From Rhodopirellula sp. (GTDB lineage: Bacteria; Planctomycetota; Planctomycetia; Pirellulales; Pirellulaceae), in contig NZGD01000103.1 in assembly GCA_002690925.1 (NCBI GenBank), positions 1 to 64,000 on the forward strand: a stretch of 64,000 nt of DNA, given 5' to 3'. The translations under genes and the position numbers were made by a program. Below the pieces are notes generated by a model. It made no database searches and was not told where the DNA came from. It saw only the letters and a list, made by a program, of their open reading frames with translations. Every line of letters starts with the position of its first letter. The first letter of the stretch is position 1. This document shows positions 17,748-26,473 of this stretch, one piece after another.

Positions 17748-19178
17748 TTACCCAACCTGCTCTGAAAACTTGATCAACGACGTTTCCAGCAGCACAACGG
17801 CTGCATCAATGTGTTCGACCGTTGTCGTTGCTGGAGGAGGTAAAAACCGGATGCGTGTTGGATCCGAACCACAGACAAATCCCAGCAACCCCACTTCGTA
17901 CATCGTCATCATCAGCTCTTTTGCTTGCTCAGCACTACCATCACCAGGAGTAAAGGCAATCATCATTCCTTCACCAAAGGGACCGCGGATCAACGCAGGG
18001 TATTTTTTGGCAAGAGAGGCGAGTTTGTCAGCAAAGTACTGATGCCTGACTTCATTCTGGCCTCGACTTCCAAAACACTCACCAGAATTCAAAAGATCCA
18101 ACATTTTCAACCCGGTTGCGATCGAAGATGAGGAGCCAGTAAACGTCTGACTCAGAATCGGTCCTTTGGGTTTGAACGCGTCGCCATATAGCGTAGCGCA
18201 AACCTGTGTGATCTTCCCAACCGTGACAATATCAGCAAATTGCTCCAGACCATAATGCTGAAAGGCGTACGGTTTGGATGTGCGTGAAAATGATTGCACT
18301 TCATCAAAGATGATTGGCACGCCCGCCTCACGGAGTGGTTCACAGAGCGCCTTAAAAAAATCATGACTGCCGGGATAGTATCCACCCTCACCAGCAATTG
18401 GCTCTGCCCAGAATGCTGCATACCTACCGGGATGACGATTCAGCAATCGATGTAATTCATCGACTGCCCACCGCAAACTGCGTTCAGGATTGGCAGCATC
18501 CCTAAATGGCAGATAGTCGACATTAAGCGCCAAAGGCAATCCCATTCGATAATTGGGACGATCAGTCAATGCCGCCATCGCTAAGGAACGTCCAGCGAAA
18601 GCATTGTCAAAAGCAATGATACGATCGGCGGGAGACTTATGGTGCAGTGCTATCTTCAAAGCATTTTCATTTGCCATCGCACCGCTGGTGGACAACAGGC
18701 AATGGTCAATCTCAGCTCCCCCGACCCTCGCCATTTCGATCAAACGCTCAGCCATTTTGATACTAGGGGGATGTTGTTGCAGGTTGCCTTGCATGACCGT
18801 GTCTTCCAATGCTGCTTCAACCGCTGCATCGATCATCGCTTCGTGGCTATGACCAGCACCGTGAACACCGATTCCACCAATGAAATCAAGTTTGACGCTG
18901 CCATCGGCCAACTCAACATAGGGTCCGTTACCAAGCCCTGAGGAAAGATAGGGCCAGAACGGTGGTCCACCACGAGTATCAGACAAGCGAACCAATAATC
19001 GCTCATAGGCTTCTGACAAATCCGGTTTCGCAGCTCGAACATCTTGAATCCCGCGACTGTGGTCAGCCACAGCCTCAGCGATCAACCGGCGTGCCTCGAC
19101 GATTCGTGAATCGGCACGCAAATCTGCTGCAACCGAGGTTGGATGTGATGAACCAGATGACTCCGAAGGCTGTCCCAC
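17748..19178 (-). CDS. class III PLP aminotransferase, lysine-6-aminotransferase-like active site
   Basis: 476 residues from a GTG at 19176-19178, preceded at 9 bases by CTCCT on the plus strand (AGGAG in the gene); an in-frame TTG at 19241 is less likely. Class III features: GGIGVHGAGHSH early, the STSGAMANENALKIA segment, a PLP-ring Asp in IIFDEVQSF (D292), and the Schiff-base Lys K322 in VTVGKITQV, followed by the FTGSSSSIATGLKMLD segment. The GK-x-TQV context resembles L-lysine 6-aminotransferases more than AstC or ArgD, which usually have a KALGGG-type site. Position just before astA suggests it handles succinylornithine, ornithine or another omega-amino acid from arginine breakdown. The specificity is therefore left open. 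Confidence 0.8.
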   Translation of the reverse strand: MGQPSESSGSSHPTSVAADLRADSRIVEARRLIAEAVADHSRGIQDVRAAKPDLSEAYERLLVRLSDTRGGPPFWPYLSSGLGNGPYVELADGSVKLDFIGGIGVHGAGHSHEAMIDAAVEAALEDTVMQGNLQQHPPSIKMAERLIEMARVGGAEIDHCLLSTSGAMANENALKIALHHKSPADRIIAFDNAFAGRSLAMAALTDRPNYRMGLPLALNVDYLPFRDAANPERSLRWAVDELHRLLNRHPGRYAAFWAEPIAGEGGYYPGSHDFFKALCEPLREAGVPIIFDEVQSFSRTSKPYAFQHYGLEQFADIVTVGKITQVCATLYGDAFKPKGPILSQTFTGSSSSIATGLKMLDLLNSGECFGSRGQNEVRHQYFADKLASLAKKYPALIRGPFGEGMMIAFTPGDGSAEQAKELMMTMYEVGLLGFVCGSDPTRIRFLPPPATTTVEHIDAAVVLLETSLIKFSEQVG

Positions 19179-19795
19179 GAGATATGACTCCTGTGTAAAA
19201 AAGTTTGTTCTGCACGCCCTTATAGTAACGCTTCCTCCCAAAAAGGTTCAGCCTTAACCCCATCCCGGTGAAATCCACAAACAAAAATGACACATGGGTT
19301 GTCAAGCAGGAACGCGAATTCAAACCTGCCGCTGGCGACGAATGTGGAAGCTCAAAAGGCGACAGGAGAACTGAGATTTTTAAGGCAGCGTGATCGTTCC
19401 TGCTCGGAATCGCACCCACCAGCCCGAGTGAGAGCGGTGCTTCAGGGTGCAAAGTGAGCACCGTGATTGATCCTCAGGGGGACACACCCTCCACTCGAAG
19501 GACTGGTCGCCCAAGCACACCAAGCCCCAAAATGTACTGCTCCAAAGCGGCCAGTACGTCAGTACCTTGCAGCGGCCTGTCAGAGGCGGCAGGACTGATT
19601 GACAAACCCGACCGCCCTGCAAAGAGGATGGAATCATGCCATTTGGGCATCTATATCACCTTTTCATCGGCAAGAGACCCGTTTGACACGCTTCTCAGCC
19701 CCAATCGATTCGATATGCTGTAGGGGGAATTCTTTTCCGCACAAGCTAACGAAAGCACTTTAGTATCTGCCGACTCAGGCTCTGCTTTGATTCTC
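19179..19795. other. intergenic region with a possible small gene
   Basis: 617 bases between divergent genes. Apart from one small minus-strand frame with a good ribosome-binding site (19474-19650, listed separately), no gene or regulatory motif was recognised. Confidence 0.4.
19474..19650 (-). CDS. possible small protein, 58 residues
   Basis: ATG at 19648-19650 with AAAAGGTG about 7 bases upstream, stop at 19474-19476. The predicted peptide begins MPKWHDSILFAGRSG and ends GRPVLRVEGVSP; its mix of Leu, Val, Ala, Asp and Glu resembles a real protein more than chance translation. The same frame stays open after the stop for more than 100 codons, so it could also be the remnant of a longer gene interrupted by TGA. 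No family recognised. Confidence 0.25.
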   Translation of the reverse strand: MPKWHDSILFAGRSGLSISPAASDRPLQGTDVLAALEQYILGLGVLGRPVLRVEGVSP

Positions 19796-21394
19796 ATGGG
19801 CGAGATTCTTCTAAATTACGAGCGTCCTCAACCTGCGACTTGGGTCTACCTTTCGTCGTTCTTGACGATTGGACTGTACTTCGTCTTCCATCGGTTCTGG
19901 AGTATTCGCAATCTGGACCTCGTCCTTCTGATCCTGCTGGCGCCGGGACTGCTAGTCGTTTATGAGGGAAGACAACTCGAACAAGAAGAGCGGGCCAACC
20001 GAAGTCAACAAATTGCGCTGCAGTCCGGAACCCAGACCAAGTCACTGGTTGAAAAATTCCTGACCTTGGTCCAACCATTACCGATGTACGCACTTTCGCC
20101 CCGTGGTTCGGTACAGAGTGAATCTGTCGCGAATAGCCTGACCGTTCTTCAAAAGACACCATCTTTCGTTTCAGAAGAAGTGTCAGGCACAACGACTGAG
20201 TTGGTGGAAGCGAATTCTGGCATTCCTCCCGAAGCCATCGAGGGTGGCCCCGCTGAGCTTGACTCACCTGTGGACGAAGACTTCACCTCGGATGAACTAC
20301 AACGCATCGGTTTTCTATACCTACTAACCATTCAGGCCTTCATTCTAGTGCGAATGATGCTTGATCCGATCATGAGTCGCCGTCCTCTGCTGGATCCCAA
20401 TCTCACGGCGGGTGGTTTGATGTTCCTGGGGGTTTCCCTGTTTGTGTTTATGATGGCAAACGTTGTTCGCAGTGACCCGCAAACCCAATACACCCAAGGC
20501 CCTGAACTGGGTCCGGGGTACGCCCTGATGCGAATGCTGCCCTCGATCCCAACACTGCCAATAAACAATCAGCTGGAAGGACTCCCAGCCGACATTCGAC
20601 CAGAGCCAACCGCAGGCGAAAAGCAACTCGCAGTCGTTGCCAAAGTACTGGCGATTTTGGCACACTTGGGGATCGTGTCCGCAATCATCCTCATCAGCAA
20701 TCGACACTTTGGAAACACCCGTGCGGGAGTTGGATGCGCGACGCTGTACTTGATTCTTCCATATACGGCACAGATGACAGGACGTGTTGATCATGCGTTA
20801 CCCGCTGCATTTCTGCTTTGGGCCATCCTCACCTACCGTCGACCACTGATTGCGGGCATGTTCGTCGGCCTCGCTGGTGGTCTCGTTTACTACCCGCTTT
20901 TTCTGCTGCCGCTTTGGATCAGTTTTTATTGGAAGCGTGGGGTCAGAAAATTCATTTTAGGAACCGCCTGCATGCTGGCACTCTTGATGCTGGCCCTATG
21001 GTTTGATGACTCATCGACTTTGGCCGACCATCTGCAGCACATGTACGGTGTTCTGAGCCCCTTACGGGACGCCGAGACGCTTCAAGGACTTTGGGCTCTT
21101 GGCTGGAATCCTTTCTGGCGTCTTCCGGTCATTGTTGCGTACGTGATTCTGAGTGCATTTTTTGCAATCTGGCCCGCTCAGAAGAATCTGGGAACCATTC
21201 TAAGTGGCTCAGCTGCCTTAATGATTGCGGCTCAGTTTTGGCATGGTGAGAGTGGTGGTCTTTACATTGCCTGGTTCCTGCCGTTGTTACTGCTGACTAT
21301 CTTTCGACCCAACTTGCAGGATCGCATTGCAACCAAAGTGGTTGCTGGCCCCAACTTGGTTCGAGGATCAAAAACGGAGCTTGAAACAGTTTGA
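19796..21394 (+). CDS. polytopic membrane protein, glycosyltransferase-like in places
   Basis: 532 residues from the ATG at 19796 (a TTG three codons earlier is also in frame). Hydrophobic spans occur near 15-35 and 40-55; a polar loop of about 110 residues (about 65-165) follows; then about ten further spans. The segment with CATLYLILPYTAQMTGRVDH and AGMFVGLAGGLVYYPLFLLP is reminiscent of the membrane part of dolichyl-phosphate-mannose-type (GT-C/DUF2029) transferases, but no conserved catalytic Asp motif was identified at the first loop. It is the first gene of a four-gene plus-strand cluster; its stop TGA overlaps the TTG start of the MutS-like gene. Function unknown. Confidence 0.75.
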   Translation: MGEILLNYERPQPATWVYLSSFLTIGLYFVFHRFWSIRNLDLVLLILLAPGLLVVYEGRQLEQEERANRSQQIALQSGTQTKSLVEKFLTLVQPLPMYALSPRGSVQSESVANSLTVLQKTPSFVSEEVSGTTTELVEANSGIPPEAIEGGPAELDSPVDEDFTSDELQRIGFLYLLTIQAFILVRMMLDPIMSRRPLLDPNLTAGGLMFLGVSLFVFMMANVVRSDPQTQYTQGPELGPGYALMRMLPSIPTLPINNQLEGLPADIRPEPTAGEKQLAVVAKVLAILAHLGIVSAIILISNRHFGNTRAGVGCATLYLILPYTAQMTGRVDHALPAAFLLWAILTYRRPLIAGMFVGLAGGLVYYPLFLLPLWISFYWKRGVRKFILGTACMLALLMLALWFDDSSTLADHLQHMYGVLSPLRDAETLQGLWALGWNPFWRLPVIVAYVILSAFFAIWPAQKNLGTILSGSAALMIAAQFWHGESGGLYIAWFLPLLLLTIFRPNLQDRIATKVVAGPNLVRGSKTELETV

Positions 21395-23361
21395 ATGAAT
21401 CTGCACCGGATCAGCCCATGGAGGGTGCCTCCGCAGCCCTGGAACGCTATCAAACACAGCTGAAGTCGATTGATAATGAACGGGAAGCTTTACGAATCAA
21501 GGATCGACAATTCAGCAAAATTCGAGCGATCCTGTTTCTTGTATCCATAGCCTTCTTGGTCGTTGGCTACGGATTTGATGGACTTCCCTACGTGGGCTGG
21601 TTTGGCTGGGGTGGCATGGTGCTGTTCCTGATAGCGGTCACAGCAAATGAACCGGTGCGAGAGAAACTCGAAGAGCTGGGGCGACATCGTAGTGTTGTTC
21701 GTCGACTGGTGGCCCGACTGGAGCGTGACTGGGACCGTCTCTCCACCAAAGTACTCTCTAAAAGTCTTGCGGAGGTTGAACTACCCGGACACCGCCGCGA
21801 TGTTGCCAGTGACCTCGATTTACTGGGCCATGCGTCCCTGTTTCATCTTGTCTCAATGGCCGCAACTACGCCGGGCATTCGTACACTCGCAAATTGGCTG
21901 GCTGGTCCAGCAGAAGAAAATGACGCTAAACAGCGTTGGATTGCTGTCAACGCATTAGCACCCATGCGAGAGGAGCGACTGCGTTTCTACACTCTTGCCA
22001 AGCAGGTTGCCGATAGCAGCGGTGACCCGGAAAACTTCATCAAATGGGCAACGGGTCCCGCATGGCTCGCCAAACGAAATTGGCTAGTTGTGTGGTCCCA
22101 TGTGTCATTGGTGTTGGCGGGTATTTTCCTGCTGCTTACTGTGATCAGCGGTTTTGGCCTTTTGACTGCACAGGTTTTCATCGGAAGCCTAATCGCAATG
22201 GGTTGCTTGATCGCGATCAACATGGCTTTGACCACTTTGATGTTGGGGCCAGCACACGCGATCTTCGCTATCGCGATGTCGAATCGTCGTGCCGTGAGTG
22301 ATTACGAAGAGATTTTTTCGTCTGCGGAGTGGCTTCCCAATTCCGAACAGGATTCGTCCCAGAAGTTCCTGCATCGGATTAGTGACCGGATGCTGAACAA
22401 TGATCGATCAGCTCAAGCAGGGATGCGGGCGTTGCAAAAGGTTGCCACAGCCGGTGGCCTAAGGCAATCAGCAGGCACCTTCCTGATCTATCTGCCACTG
22501 CAAGGTCTGATACTCTGGGATGTTCGTGTTCTAAAACGACTTGAAAACTGGCAAGCTGAATACGCAAGCGAAGTCCCTGGCTGGTTTGAAGCTTTGGGTG
22601 AACTTGAATCACTGATCTCCGTTGCTGCAATGCGTGATGAGTATCCAACATGGTCACAACCCGAATGGGTGTCTGCTTCGGATTCTCCCGCCATTGCAGC
22701 CACTGCCATTGGACATCCACTGCTGGCTGATGGATCACGTGTTTACAACGACGTTCAAGTGGGCCCACCGGGAACCATCCTGCTTGTTACTGGAAGCAAC
22801 ATGTCCGGAAAGAGCACAATGCTGCGCAGTGTCGGCTTGAATGTAGCGTTGGCTGCCGTTGGGGCTCCTGTTTGCGCTGACAAGCTCTGCTTACCCTCAA
22901 CTGAGTTAGCTACAAGTATCCGCGTCAGTGACAACGTTGCTGAAGGTGTTTCATTCTACATGGCTGAACTAAAACGCTTGAAGAGCGTGGTTGATCATGC
23001 CAGGGAGATGAGTCGCACCAGCGATCGTGTTTGCCTGTTTCTGCTGGACGAAATTCTTCAAGGAACCAATAGTCGTGAACGCCAAATTGCAGTGGTGCAA
23101 GTCCTGCGTCACCTGATGGACTACCAGTCGATTGGCGCAATCAGCACGCATGACCTTGAATTAGCTGATGAACCCGAGTTGCAATCCGTAGGGCACGCGG
23201 TTCACTTCCGCGAAACTATCCGACCTGATGCATCAGGAAATGAACAAATGACGTTTGACTACAGGATGCGTGAGGGAGTTTCGCCAACCACCAACGCACT
23301 GCGCCTACTCGAAATGGTCGGGCTGGGCGAAGAGGCTGATGAAAACCATTCGCCAGGATAG
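21391..23361 (+). CDS. membrane-anchored MutS-like ATPase
   Basis: 656 residues from a TTG that overlaps the previous stop (TTGA), with GGAG 11 bases upstream; an ATG at 21418 is an alternative. The N-terminus is a charged helix followed by two membrane spans (about 48-88), and two more hydrophobic segments lie near 230-290. The C-terminal 200 residues are a MutS ATPase domain: Walker A GSNMSGKST at about 468-476, VSDNVAEGVSFYMAEL (the ABC-like signature region), Walker B CLFLLDEILQGTNS near 550 and ISTHD switch. DNA mismatch-binding and clamp domains of true MutS are missing. Such short, membrane-inserted MutS homologues exist in several phyla but their role is unknown; they are unlikely to do classical mismatch repair. 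The 3' end overlaps the next gene by 23 bases. Confidence 0.82.
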   Translation: MNESAPDQPMEGASAALERYQTQLKSIDNEREALRIKDRQFSKIRAILFLVSIAFLVVGYGFDGLPYVGWFGWGGMVLFLIAVTANEPVREKLEELGRHRSVVRRLVARLERDWDRLSTKVLSKSLAEVELPGHRRDVASDLDLLGHASLFHLVSMAATTPGIRTLANWLAGPAEENDAKQRWIAVNALAPMREERLRFYTLAKQVADSSGDPENFIKWATGPAWLAKRNWLVVWSHVSLVLAGIFLLLTVISGFGLLTAQVFIGSLIAMGCLIAINMALTTLMLGPAHAIFAIAMSNRRAVSDYEEIFSSAEWLPNSEQDSSQKFLHRISDRMLNNDRSAQAGMRALQKVATAGGLRQSAGTFLIYLPLQGLILWDVRVLKRLENWQAEYASEVPGWFEALGELESLISVAAMRDEYPTWSQPEWVSASDSPAIAATAIGHPLLADGSRVYNDVQVGPPGTILLVTGSNMSGKSTMLRSVGLNVALAAVGAPVCADKLCLPSTELATSIRVSDNVAEGVSFYMAELKRLKSVVDHAREMSRTSDRVCLFLLDEILQGTNSRERQIAVVQVLRHLMDYQSIGAISTHDLELADEPELQSVGHAVHFRETIRPDASGNEQMTFDYRMREGVSPTTNALRLLEMVGLGEEADENHSPG

Positions 23362-24436
23362 TCCATTGAATTTCGCAGATCTGGTTTCAACTGACGCCAA
23401 CAGACAGATGGTCATTTTAACGGATGGGCACTCCAATCCTTTGACTGCCAAAACTGCTTGCAGTGTGCTCCGTTACTGCCAGCATGAGGTAATCGCCGTT
23501 CTAGACACAACGGCTGCCGGACAGACAGCAGAAGAGTTACTGGGAACAGGTGGCAAAACACCTGTCATTGCTGATCTGGCCTCGGCTCCCGATGCAAAAA
23601 CCTTGCTGATTGGCATAGCCCCTCCAGGTGGAAAAATACCAGCACACTGGCGTCCCATCATCCTTGATGCGATTGCACGCGGTATGAACATTCTGTCAGG
23701 CCTACATGAGTTCCTGGCACAAGATCCTGAATTTGCTGCCGCAGCGGCGACAGCTGGAATCGAATTGATCGACGTCAGAAACAACAACGAACACGACGTC
23801 GCGAACCGGATTGGCCTGCGTCCAGACTGCCTGCGAATACTCACCATTGGCCAGGACTGCTGTGTTGGCAAGATGGTGGTTTCCATCGAATTGACACGAG
23901 ATCTGACGGCAAGACAAAACCGGGCCAAGTTCATTGCCACTGGACAAACTGGAATCATGATAGCCGGTGATGGTTGTCCCATTGATTGTGTAGTTTCAGA
24001 CTTCATCAGTGGTGCTGTGGAAAAACAGATTCTGGCAGGGCAGGATCACGATATCCTTTGCATCGAAGGCCAGGGCAGCCTGGCCCACCCACGTTACTCC
24101 GCTGTGACGTTGGGCCTGCTGCACGGTTCGATGCCCCATGGCATGGTGCTTTGCTATGAAGCAGGGCGTAAGGCGGTACACGGCATGCCAGATATAGATC
24201 TCACCAGCCTTAAGGTATTGAAAGACGCTTATGAATCGGCCGCCAACCTGATGATGCCAAGCCAGGTCATCGGTATCGCCATGAATAGTCGCCTGCTCTC
24301 TGCCCAGGCTGCCGAGGATGAACGCAATCGAGTCCGAGACGAATTTCAACTACCCGTTTGTGATGTTTTTCGTCACGGTCCCGCGGAACTAAGCGAAGCC
24401 GTTTTGCAGCTCAAACAAAAGATTCAAAATAGGTAA
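23339..24436 (+). CDS. dgcN: DUF1611 family protein, DgcN-like D-glutamate N-acetyltransferase
   Basis: 365 residues from the ATG at 23339 (GAGG just upstream), overlapping the MutS-like gene by 23 bases. The N-terminal domain starts with the family's VILTDGHSNPLTAKTA segment. The C-terminal domain has a P-loop-like motif G171-Q-D-C-C-V-G-K178, then IATGQTGIMIAGDG, CIEGQGSLAHPRYSAVTLGLLHGSMP, all typical of DUF1611. In marine bacteria DUF1611 protein DgcN acetylates D-glutamate and the neighbouring enolase-superfamily DgcA racemises N-acetyl-D-glutamate; the same two genes sit here 4 bases apart. The activity in this organism is inferred from that pairing. Other uses of DUF1611 next to dipeptide epimerases, for example in peptidoglycan recycling, remain possible. 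Confidence 0.75.
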   Translation: MKTIRQDSPLNFADLVSTDANRQMVILTDGHSNPLTAKTACSVLRYCQHEVIAVLDTTAAGQTAEELLGTGGKTPVIADLASAPDAKTLLIGIAPPGGKIPAHWRPIILDAIARGMNILSGLHEFLAQDPEFAAAAATAGIELIDVRNNNEHDVANRIGLRPDCLRILTIGQDCCVGKMVVSIELTRDLTARQNRAKFIATGQTGIMIAGDGCPIDCVVSDFISGAVEKQILAGQDHDILCIEGQGSLAHPRYSAVTLGLLHGSMPHGMVLCYEAGRKAVHGMPDIDLTSLKVLKDAYESAANLMMPSQVIGIAMNSRLLSAQAAEDERNRVRDEFQLPVCDVFRHGPAELSEAVLQLKQKIQNR

Positions 24437-24440
24437 TTCA

Positions 24441-25481
24441 GTGGCATTAAGTGCGGCATTTCGACTATCGATTCATCTACGAGATTTGCCATTGAAGCAC
24501 CCCTTCACGATCTCCCGGTCCACAATCACCACACAACCCACAGTCATTGTGGAATTAAGTGATGGCATACACTCCGGCTTTGGTGAAGCAACCACCAATG
24601 ATTACTACGGCATGACCAGCCAGCGAATTGTCGCTGCCATCGAGTCTGTACGTGACGAAATCGAATCGATGCCCTACCTCAACCCAAGCGAATTGTGGGC
24701 TCGGTTACATGACAAATTGCCCGATGAACCATTTGGATTGTGTGCCATCGATCAGGCTGCCTACGACCTGTGGGGCAAACAATTAAGCACCCCTGTTCAT
24801 CAACTGTGGGAACTCGACATCAACCATCTGCCTGTATCGAATTTCACGATTGGAATCGATACGCTTGAGAACATGATCCACAAACTTCAAGAGGTTCCTG
24901 ATTGGCCTGTTTATAAGATTAAGCTGGGAACAGCGGATGACCTAAAAATCATTACCGAATTGCGACAGCATACAACCGCAACATTTCGCGTTGACGCGAA
25001 TTGCGGTTGGACCGTCGATGAGACGTTGGTCAATGCACGACAACTCCGCGAACTCGGCGTAGAATTCATCGAACAGCCCCTTCCAGCCGAAGACCTAGAC
25101 GGTTCAGCACGCGTTTATCAGCATTCGGTCTTACCAATCATGGCGGATGAAAGCTGCATTACCGAAAGAGATGTGAAAAGCTGCAAAGACCGGTTTCACG
25201 GGGTCAACATTAAATTAGTCAAGTGTGGCGGGCTGACTCCGGCGCGTCGCATGATCCAACAGGCACGTGAACTTGGCCTGAAGGTCATGGTGGGCTGCAT
25301 GACCGAATCAACGGTTGGCATTTCAGCAATCGCACAACTGCTACCGTTACTGGACTTTGTCGACATGGACGGTGCCGAACTGCTGGCTGAAGACATCGCC
25401 AGTGGTGTACGCGTTGAAAGAGGATCCTGCCACTATTCACCACTGCCTGGTTCAGGCGTCGCACTGCTGCCACCAACTTAA
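24441..25481 (+). CDS. dgcA: enolase-superfamily epimerase/racemase, DgcA-like (dipeptide epimerase family)
   Basis: 346 residues from a GTG with AGG 7 bases upstream. All muconate-lactonizing-subgroup catalytic residues are visible: the K159-x-K161 pair in YKIKLG, metal ligands D185 (VDANCGW), E211 (EQPL) and D236 (ADES), and the opposing K261 in KLVKCGG. The N-terminal capping domain (PFTISR, SGFGEA) is complete. Classical members epimerise L-Ala-D/L-Glu during murein recycling; DgcA proteins racemise N-acetyl-D-glutamate made by DgcN. The immediately upstream DUF1611 gene favours the second role (inference). This is the last gene of the plus-strand cluster; a short stem (25503-25519) lies beyond it. 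Confidence 0.85.
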   Translation: MALSAAFRLSIHLRDLPLKHPFTISRSTITTQPTVIVELSDGIHSGFGEATTNDYYGMTSQRIVAAIESVRDEIESMPYLNPSELWARLHDKLPDEPFGLCAIDQAAYDLWGKQLSTPVHQLWELDINHLPVSNFTIGIDTLENMIHKLQEVPDWPVYKIKLGTADDLKIITELRQHTTATFRVDANCGWTVDETLVNARQLRELGVEFIEQPLPAEDLDGSARVYQHSVLPIMADESCITERDVKSCKDRFHGVNIKLVKCGGLTPARRMIQQARELGLKVMVGCMTESTVGISAIAQLLPLLDFVDMDGAELLAEDIASGVRVERGSCHYSPLPGSGVALLPPT

Positions 25482-25502
25482 CAAGCAGATCCAGAAAAGA
25501 AA

Positions 25503-25519
25503 CCAAGTCGTGTACTTGG
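25503..25519 (+). terminator. weak hairpin after dgcA
   Basis: CCAAGT at 25503-25508 pairs with ACTTGG at 25514-25519 around a 5-base loop. It lies 22 bases past the dgcA stop, with no T-run, so it is only a weak terminator candidate. Confidence 0.2.
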
Positions 25520-25577
25520 GATCCAAAAAACAACTGACTCAAAAGAGCCAGAGCAAGGCCTCGTGGTTAGGTTTTAA

Positions 25578-25647
25578 GCGGGTGAAGGGAATCGAACCCT
25601 CGTATTCAGCTTGGGAAGCTGATGTTCTACCATTGAACTACACCCGC
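25578..25647 (-). tRNA. tRNA-Gly (anticodon CCC)
   Basis: Read on the minus strand, GCGGGTG pairs with CACCCGC as the acceptor stem. The D arm contains GTTC-AATGGT-AGAAC, the anticodon arm is TCAGC-TTCCCAA-GCTGA with CCC at positions 34-36, and the T arm is GAGGG-TTCGATT-CCCTT. All four stems form. No CCA is encoded. The tRNA decodes GGG. Confidence 0.95.
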
Positions 25648-25773
25648 AAGCCAAACTGCTGGTAGGACTGAAAAGTCTGGTCCACGGTTGGGCACCTGTC
25701 AATGCAACACAAGCTGAGAATTGCAAATCAAACCGTCATCAGGAACGGTGTTCCATCTTGAACTTGTCTCTAT

Positions 25774-26391
25774 TCAGAGAACAAATCCGCCGGTTGTCAA
25801 ACAGAATGCCAGTAGCATGCACAGCCAAACAATATCAAGGAAATGCCAGTACTGGGCGGCGAAATCAACTGGCCAATGGCGTTCGTGGTCATAACGACCC
25901 AACCATGACCGGACAGACACCAATGTCAATGCAACGACTCCCCCCGCTACATGAGCCGCGTGCAGCAACGCCAAAACAACCACCATTCCCACAACCCCTT
26001 TACCAGTGCCTCCGTCCAAAGCAGGTCCGGCCAACATTTCACCCATCGCGTTGAATTGAAGCCCCATAAAAATGACGGCAGTCAGACCGCTCACAAGCAG
26101 TAACACGCTGGTGGTCAAACGCCTTTCCCGGCGAATGGCTCGCGTCGCGGCGTGGACAAGCACGCTGATCACCAACAAACAGGCAGTACTGATCAAAAAC
26201 ATTGATGGCAAAGGAGCCGCCGACTCGGGATCACCCCGGCGGGAATAGGCGTAGATCCCGTAGAGCAAAATACTACTTAGAAAGAAGATAAGCAAAGAAA
26301 CTAGGAACAGCGTACCACCAAGATGGTGCTGCTTATCGCTTGGCAAAATCGCCTTTGGTTTTTGAAGTCGCGAAGTCATGGAAAAAATCAT
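25774..26391 (-). CDS. heme-copper oxidase subunit III (cytochrome c oxidase subunit III family)
   Basis: 205 residues with five membrane spans, the length of short bacterial subunit III. Family signatures visible: FMGLQFNAM in the middle, LLHAAHVAGGVVAL, and the C-terminal DFAAQYWHFLDIVWLCML, which is the hallmark HFxD segment. The ATG at 26389-26391 is used; a second ATG at 26377-26379 is possible. Subunit III assists proton uptake and stability of cytochrome oxidase in the inner membrane. It is isolated: no subunit I, II or heme-maturation genes are seen, the neighbours being a tRNA and phosphofructokinase. It may serve an oxidase encoded elsewhere or be part of an alternative complex III-linked cluster that has dispersed. 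Confidence 0.85.
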   Translation of the reverse strand: MIFSMTSRLQKPKAILPSDKQHHLGGTLFLVSLLIFFLSSILLYGIYAYSRRGDPESAAPLPSMFLISTACLLVISVLVHAATRAIRRERRLTTSVLLLVSGLTAVIFMGLQFNAMGEMLAGPALDGGTGKGVVGMVVVLALLHAAHVAGGVVALTLVSVRSWLGRYDHERHWPVDFAAQYWHFLDIVWLCMLLAFCLTTGGFVL

Positions 26392-26473
26392 CGGTCACCC
26401 GTAGCTCGATCGAGACGTTGGCGATAACCGCAACGAGACCAGATTGGTTAACTGATGAAAATTGCCCCTCTTG

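Noticed and set aside
17748-19178. naming the aminotransferase astC
   Set aside because: The Schiff-base region GK-x-TQV differs from AstC/ArgD, so only the neighbourhood supports that name.
19454-19723. 89-codon plus-strand frame opposite the small candidate gene
   Set aside because: Ser/Pro/Asp-rich with no ribosome-binding site; the opposite-strand frame with AAAAGGTG is more plausible.
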